Part shown: piece after piece, positions 60,501-64,000 of the stretch
Position numbering within the stretch: position 1 is the first letter of the stretch
How the letters are laid out: every line of letters begins with the position of its first letter
Assembly: GCF_964355755.1 (NCBI RefSeq)
Contig: NC_092673.1
Coordinates: forward strand, 35,597,648-35,661,647
Length of the DNA stretch: 64,000 nucleotides
Source of the DNA: Antedon mediterranea
Taxonomy: Eukaryota > Echinodermata > Crinoidea > Comatulida > Antedonidae
Reading direction: 5' to 3'
Program-made: the position numbers and the translations under genes
Notes under the pieces: model-generated
The model's database searches: none
The model's input: only the letters and a program-made list of their open reading frames with translations
What the model was told of the DNA's origin: nothing

Positions 60501-61972
60501 TGTATCAAATAAAACTACCTGATAATAAACATGTTATTTCCTGCTGAGTTGATATATTTGTTAAGAACTAAGCAATAAAAGCTATTCAATTACCAATACC
60601 TTTTAGTTTTTCATCCTCAATTATTGTTTCCCAGTTTTCTAAAACTGTTTCTTGACCAACCAAAATTGTCGCTAAATCTTTAATAAGCTCTCCATTCATC
60701 TGTAATTTTGTTAATTCTGATAAGGCAGATCGACTATCTGAATCCACAGAAAACACAAGCGATGTATTTGGATTCACTGTGGTTTTGATGTCACTTAAAG
60801 TGAGAGATGGATTCACACTTCTAAAGTGTTCCTTAAACTTTTTGAACATTTCCTTGCAATATTCTTCAACTTTGACAATCAAATCAAATTTTACTGCACA
60901 AGAATTAAATTCGAGGATTAGTTGAATATTTGCTCCTTTAAAAAGAAATTTTCAAAAGTCATTAATAATTGAAATTTCTAAAGATTGGTATTCTTTGAGA
61001 CTGATTTCAGCAAGATCACGTTCAGCCTAATGTGAAAAACATAACAATTTTCTTCTTTTGTTGGAATTTTGCAAATACAGTATTGCAGTCAGAATGTGGA
61101 CATTATTCACAAAAAACATTTTCTTTTATTAGTTAGCAAAATGCTGTGTATAAATAAAAGTACCAGAGTAATAAAAATGTTGTTTCCTGCTGAGTGGATA
61201 TATTTGATATAAGAACTATGGGGCAGTACAGTATCACAGATTATATTACAGTCTTTGAAATTTCAAGTCTTGCTTTTATGCAACTTATACCGTTACCCTA
61301 ATTAGACGGTTTCTCTTTATCGTGCTAAACGTATCATGATAATAGATCATCATATTTTAATATGAACATGCCTAATGACCCACAATATTACAGTTATTAT
61401 TAAAACTTCAATATAAATGATCAGAATTTGTAATTACCATTATCAAGAAGTATTTTTCTTGCGTGTTCCGGAAGAAGTTTTGCAAACCGCTCTATTTTAT
61501 CAGGTTTATTTTCTAAATGTAACTCTCTTTCCAGATAACAAACGACTGACCAAATATTTGGTAAATTATCGGTAAGGTCTCTCAGGTTATAGCGAGAAAT
61601 TATCTTATTTAACGTATCTTCTCTAACTTCCTTTAAAGCCTTGAACAATTTTTTTCGGTATGATGAAAATGTTTGCGTACCTGAATTTATAAGATTGTTA
61701 TCTTTCATATAGTCTCTTACAAGATCTATAGCTTTCTTTTGATTAGACAATTCAGAAATCTCGAGGAGACAGCAAACATTATCAGCTGAGATAACACCAT
61801 TTTTTTCAAGTGCATTAAATATATCATTCGCTATAAAGTTTGGTTTAATATCTCCATAAGGTAGGATATTCAGTAGGCAGAATTTCAACATATCATACTT
61901 TTCACCTTCATAGTGTTTACCAAGTTCATACTTTAAGTCGCCAAACTCATCATTCCTTTCAAGAAATGCCAT
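43369..61972 (-). CDS. DED-DED/TRADD-N x2/DED-DED/ubiquitin-like/LRR protein, 17 coding exons
   Basis: Seventeen minus-strand exons join into one frame of 5,115 nt (1,704 residues plus stop). Domains in order: two death-effector-like (residues 1-178), two TRADD-N-like (179-424), short acidic, Ser-rich and basic linkers (425-623), two DED-like (624-799), linker (800-820), ubiquitin-like (821-905), linkers (906-988), a unique region (989-1168), and nine LRR repeats (1169-1700). There is no signal peptide or membrane segment, so it is probably cytosolic. DED and TRADD-N domains build caspase or death-signalling assemblies and LRRs sense ligands, so an innate-immune or cell-death receptor or scaffold is the best inference. 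No NACHT is visible, unlike standard NLRs. Every intron is phase 1. The start at 61972 (ATGGCATTTC) follows a TTGCAG acceptor, implying an untranslated first exon upstream. Some small exons may be missed. Two adjacent genes remain possible. Confidence 0.7.
45889..45990 (-). CDS. Linker exon (34 codons)
   Basis: Flanked by GAATAG and AAAG|GTAATT. The product is mixed charged, with [14 protein letters not shown]. Phase 1 at both ends. Confidence 0.6.
46115..46159 (-). CDS. Micro-exon, acidic then basic (15 codons)
   Basis: [15 protein letters not shown] between TTATTAG and A|GTAAGA. The basic end resembles a nuclear-localisation signal, but this is weak. Confidence 0.5.
46669..46710 (-). CDS. 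Micro-exon, lysine-rich (14 codons)
   Basis: [14 protein letters not shown] between GTTTAG and G|GTTGGT. The donor GTTGGT was chosen over a GTATGC four bases on, because only the first keeps phase 1. Confidence 0.5.
46711..48662. other. Long intron with TAGGCC-rich and (AAAT)n stretches
   Basis: About 2 kb. It holds repeated TAGGCCTAG words near 46905-46935 and 47315-47370, an (AAAT)n run at 47258-47300, and otherwise AT-rich sequence. No exon was recognised. Confidence 0.5.
48663..48722 (-). CDS. Micro-exon, Gln/Ser-rich (20 codons)
   Basis: [20 protein letters not shown] between ACCACAG and G|GTATGC. Phase 1 at both ends. Confidence 0.55.
   Translation of the reverse strand, partial: NVEVRKQRMLSHNNNHHLY
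49166..49186 (+). other. G-run in intron
   Basis: GGGG T and a run of about 15 G just 3' of the ubiquitin-like exon on the coding strand (as C-run). It is potentially quadruplex-forming and length-unstable. Confidence 0.5.
49253..49507 (-). CDS. Ubiquitin-like domain exon (85 codons)
   Basis: A whole ubiquitin fold beginning [13 protein letters not shown], one phase-1 exon. It is preceded in frame by PFVLRGG, the tail of another ubiquitin, so the exon appears to derive from a polyubiquitin gene across a unit junction. The hydrophobic patch L8/I44/V70 and K6, K27, K29 and K33 are kept. K11 is E, K48 and K63 are N, and the C-terminal LRGG is replaced by YRSGSG. It therefore cannot be conjugated through its own tail and lacks the main chain-building lysines. 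It probably acts as a built-in interaction module. Confidence 0.88.
50203..50265 (-). CDS. Linker micro-exon (21 codons)
   Basis: Gly/Ser/Glu-rich ([20 protein letters not shown]), between TTTACAG and G|GTAAAT. Phase 1 at both ends. Confidence 0.6.
50455..50515 (+). other. Possible tRNA-derived SINE fragment
   Basis: TGGCTCAGTGGTCTA matches a pol III A-box, and CACTGGTTCTTACCC about 30 bp later resembles a decayed B-box. It is intronic with respect to the DED gene. Confidence 0.35.
50760..51287 (-). CDS. Tandem DED-like domain exon (176 codons)
   Basis: Two helical death-effector-like modules. The first has [19 protein letters not shown], and the second has [19 protein letters not shown] then GEPEEVLTK; both match the DED pattern of helix 4 to helix 6 (F/L-LE-x-x-x-x-(L/I)S-x-x-N/D). 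The exon starts after CAATCTAG and ends AAAAT|GTATGC. DEDs assemble by homotypic contacts with FADD- or caspase-8-type partners. The canonical RxDL motif is not obvious. Confidence 0.65.
51604..51801 (-). CDS. Linker exon, coiled-coil-like (66 codons)
   Basis: [18 protein letters not shown] then a charged stretch with [12 protein letters not shown]. The acceptor TTTAAAG is clear. The donor TTTG|GTTTAT is weaker and was chosen because it keeps phase 1 and the frame into the DED exon. Confidence 0.5.
51802..53130. other. Intron, about 1.3 kb, nothing recognised
   Basis: AT-rich with scattered TAGGCCTA words. A plus-strand frame at 52481-52816 has no supporting features. Confidence 0.5.
53131..53208 (-). 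CDS. Linker exon, charged (26 codons)
   Basis: [19 protein letters not shown] and KPMEHEV, between TTTATAG and G|GTAAGT, a consensus donor. Phase 1 at both ends. Confidence 0.6.
53331..53378 (-). CDS. Micro-exon whose 5' end seeded the minisatellite (16 codons)
   Basis: [16 protein letters not shown] between TTTTTAATAG and G|GTATGT. Its acceptor and first ~20 bases are the same as in every unit of the adjacent 73-bp array. Confidence 0.65.
53359..57018. repeat. 73-bp minisatellite, 50 copies, carrying a splice acceptor
   Basis: From the first TTTTGATGG at 53359 to the last at 57014 is 3,655 bp = 50 x 73 + 5. The five extra bases are accounted for by five units reading AATAAAACAG instead of AATAAACAG. 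Copies differ only at a few sites (CATATTGAT/CATATGGAT, TTTTAAT/TTTGAAT/ATTAAT, GATTTTG/GATTGTG). On the minus strand each unit reads TTTTTAATAG then ATCAACCTGGACCATCAAAA, the acceptor and start of the exon at 53331-53378. Short repeated open frames in the array are not genes. Confidence 0.97.
57019..58065. other. Intron, nothing recognised
   Basis: About 1 kb of AT-rich sequence. The plus-strand frame at 57059-57400 has no supporting features. Confidence 0.5.
58066..58116 (-). CDS. Micro-exon (17 codons)
   Basis: [17 protein letters not shown] between TTTTACAG and G|GTAAGT. Strong splice sites; phase 1 at both ends. Confidence 0.6.
58595..58700 (+). other. Possible tRNA-derived SINE fragment
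   Basis: GGTCGTGGGTTGAAATCTCAGC resembles a pol III B-box (GGTTCGAATCC-like) about 45 bp after AAGCTCATCTAGAGAATGC. It is decayed and intronic. Confidence 0.35.
58859..59002 (-). CDS. Exon with EHGM/EHEM repeats (48 codons)
   Basis: Ser/Thr-rich start, then about eight EH(G/E)(M/I) tetrapeptides from a 12-bp repeat, then GIVKLET. The acceptor TTTTTAGCAG was taken at the second AG to keep phase 1. The repeat tract is likely length-variable. Confidence 0.6.
59271..59348 (-). CDS. Acidic Ser-rich exon (26 codons)
   Basis: [18 protein letters not shown] and QEQRSQT between CTTATTAG and G|GTAAGT. The acidic serine run is a likely casein-kinase-2 type target; that is inference. Confidence 0.65.
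59835..60230 (-). CDS. TRADD-N-like domain exon 2 (132 codons)
   Basis: The exon has [19 protein letters not shown] followed by a helix [15 protein letters not shown], then a strand and an amphipathic helix. This strand-turn-helix-strand pattern matches the N-terminal domain of TRADD (LIVQLRF... then LRAYREGALRAAL). It shares the same layout with the next exon upstream. The acceptor is CTTTTAAG, the donor G|GTGAGA. Assignment is from pattern only. Confidence 0.6.
60594..60935 (-). CDS. TRADD-N-like domain exon 1 (114 codons)
   Basis: [19 protein letters not shown] followed by [14 protein letters not shown], the same pattern as the exon at 59835-60230 but only distantly similar, so an old duplication. 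The acceptor is TTTTTAAAG, the donor G|GTAATT. Confidence 0.55.
61438..61972 (-). CDS. First coding exon: tandem DED-like domains (178 codons)
   Basis: The start ATG at 61972 begins MAFLERND; an in-frame ATG at 61990 lies in what reads as intron before TTGCAG. The first module has [34 protein letters not shown] and AIDLVRDYM, a clear DED pattern. The second has [20 protein letters not shown] and is more diverged. The donor is AATG|GTAATT. Confidence 0.75.
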
Positions 61973-64000
61973 TTTCCTGCAATATAACAAATAGTAAATC
62001 TATACATTTTTACAATGAAACATTATTAAATTACGCTTTTTATGGTAGTAGTAGCAGTACGGATCTAGACCTGTTGCTACTAACCCAGTCTCTCCAGTAG
62101 CAATACCAAACAAACTTCTATCAAAACAGAATTGTTTTCAAGTGCCTAAACTGGAAGTGTCTCTTCCCTACTTATAGACTTCACTGGCTATTAGTGAAAT
62201 TGTTTTCAAGATTTTTATTAACTTAAATTTTCCAAAAATAGTTTGCCATTATTTATAACTAAAATAAAAAATAAATGCTACGGTAGTACAGGAATACAAC
62301 AGCATTGTTATTTCACCAGATTGTATGTATTCCATATACTTTTGGATTTATCATTTACACTGCTGGACATGACAAAACTATAACATAAAAAAGCAGAAAA
62401 TAAAGATGAATAAAATGAAACTTTCAATCGTGTCATTTTATAGTTAATATTCAAAAGACAAGATACAGTAAACAATTAAATTTAACCATTAGAAGTGGGG
62501 TTACTATCTGAAAATACTAACCCACCTCCAACTTTTCTGGTCTGCAACTCATTAATAAAACAGTACGAATAAACAAATTTGGTTGAACTCTAACTTTATT
62601 TTATAAACTCAAAAACACTAAATCCTCCTCACTCCCTAGATCAACATTCATTGTCTCCTTATTTTCAAAATACGACTGCATGATGATAAGTTTTTGTGAC
62701 TCTATAGTAACCCCCATCCATGGCTTACTATATTAGAGTAGTGGGTTGTTATTATTATAGATTGACTTATAAGGTGGGTTACTATAATAGAATGGGGTTA
62801 CTACAGTATTAGAGTGTGGGTTATACCTAGCTAGTGCCAGTGGGCCACGAGCTGAACAAACTTGGAATTTGTACTCTTCCCACCGGCTAGAGATAAATCG
62901 CTGTGCTGAGCTAGCCTATGACATAGTTAACAGTTTAAGGGCTAGACATAGGCTATGTCTAGCCCTTAAACTGTTATTGTTAACTAGGCCTATAGATGGG
63001 CTAGTATTCAATTTTAGGGACATATTTGTTACAATTTTAAAAGTATACTGTTGTACATAGTACATACTTGAAAACCTGTCGGAATTTATTGGAAAAGAAC
63101 AAGTTGAATCAACATGGCGGCGGTCCTGTCTTCCTCGTTTGTTCTCATTCACCACCACTACCAGGTCAGTGTCATGGTGTAGCAAAAGAGCCCTGGAAAT
63201 GGGAATTCCCCTTTCTGGAATGACGTCATTGAATATCTTGCTTGATCGTTGCCCAATGTAGTAGTAGTTGAGATGTTTATAAATAATTGATTTTGTGAAT
63301 TTCACAACTAAACATTTATAATCACATTAAAAGTCAAACAATTATTGTTTGAAGTTTTAGTTTTAAAGGTCGAGACGTTTTCCAGGAAGGAAAAATGAAT
63401 AAGACGTTTTGATATCGTTTATATTCTTTAAAATCTATATTATAAAAACAAAAATGTAGAAATTGTAATTATTATTACATAATTCGAAATATTTCATAAA
63501 ATGTAATATAGAAATTAAAACCCATCCTTACAATAGATTTTAAGTTCTGTATTGTTTTGTACGATCATGTCAATAATAGCCTATTAACTCATCTACAAGG
63601 TTAATACGAATACGAATTGAAGAAATCAAAATTATTCATAACAATAATATTTTAAAACAAAAGAAGGAATGTACTAAATGGTCAAGACATGATGATGACA
63701 TGATAAACGTCATGATTAAACTCCAGACTACATTTTTTGGGCACTGTATTCAAACACATACCTGTTTATGTAATCTGGAATGTCTGAACATATAGAAATT
63801 ATTTTATACCTCCTTTGCCAGATTTTTTTAAATCTGTACTTGCATGTCCCTGAACGTGTAATACAGTAGGTATACTAAAGCATATTATTATTATATCCTT
63901 ACACAACTAAAAAGTTGTAAACAAACAAAGCATGCATTCAGTATATTTTATTTAACATAATAGTAAAAGATATTAGTAGTTCAATTTCAATCAATATCTA
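61973..64000. other. Upstream region of the DED gene
   Basis: No coding region is supported. It probably contains an untranslated first exon and promoter. 62930-62985 has an inverted repeat of GTTTAAGGGCTAGACATAGG and its reverse. The rest is AT-rich. Confidence 0.4.
63110..63125 (-). promoter_or_regulatory. YY1-like site in a candidate promoter
   Basis: CAACATGGCGGCGG at about 63111-63124 matches the YY1 consensus AANATGGCGGC, common at TATA-less promoters near transcription start. It lies 1.1 kb upstream of the first coding exon. Assigning it to the DED gene is inference. Confidence 0.35.

Overview
The window looks like nuclear DNA of a marine invertebrate deuterostome, most likely an echinoderm. 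It is AT-rich with spliceosomal introns, many CR1/Jockey-type LINEs, a Helitron, inverted-repeat DNA transposons, scattered TAGGCCTA-type words, and a death-fold/LRR receptor-like gene of the kind expanded in such animals. The species assignment is inference; no bacterial operons, phage genes or CRISPR arrays were seen.

Layout. 1-2645: 3' half of a LINE with one in-frame stop. 3844-18427: a giant near-perfect palindrome (two arms of about 7.3 kb, 66-nt spacer). Each arm carries a spliced gene fusing two PC4-like ssDNA-binding domains to an ALKBH2-type DNA-repair dioxygenase, a small acidic protein with a SUMO-interacting motif, and a cluster of GTGTAC motifs. Genes in both arms point towards the centre. 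18428-24380: nested repeats (a 335-340 bp dispersed repeat, duplicated tRNA-Val-like pairs, a 5'-truncated LINE, a Helitron whose empty site is preserved about 2 kb away, and a TIR element). 24383-28468: inverted-repeat DNA transposons, one inserted inside another palindromic repeat with a TTT target duplication. 29952-36660: a LINE on the minus strand split by a second, nearly complete LINE on the plus strand. 36661-43368: mostly non-coding DNA with an inverted-repeat element, minisatellites, a Helitron end and one candidate exon.

43369-61972 (minus strand): 17 coding exons that I could join by GT/AG sites into one open frame of 1,704 codons. In order the product has two DED-like domains, two TRADD-N-like domains, a string of very short linker exons, two more DED-like domains, a ubiquitin-like domain apparently taken from polyubiquitin, more linkers, and nine nearly identical 59-residue LRR repeats. 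No NACHT ATPase is visible. All 16 introns between coding exons are phase 1, so any internal exon can be skipped, duplicated or inserted without a frameshift. One intron has been invaded by a 50-copy, 73-bp minisatellite, every unit of which carries the splice acceptor and first codons of the neighbouring exon. A candidate promoter with a YY1-like site lies near 63.1 kb.

The two systems most worth following are the palindrome with its paired PC4-AlkB genes and the modular DED/TRADD-N/ubiquitin/LRR gene. Exon joins and domain calls come from reading the sequence only; no alignment or transcript was available.
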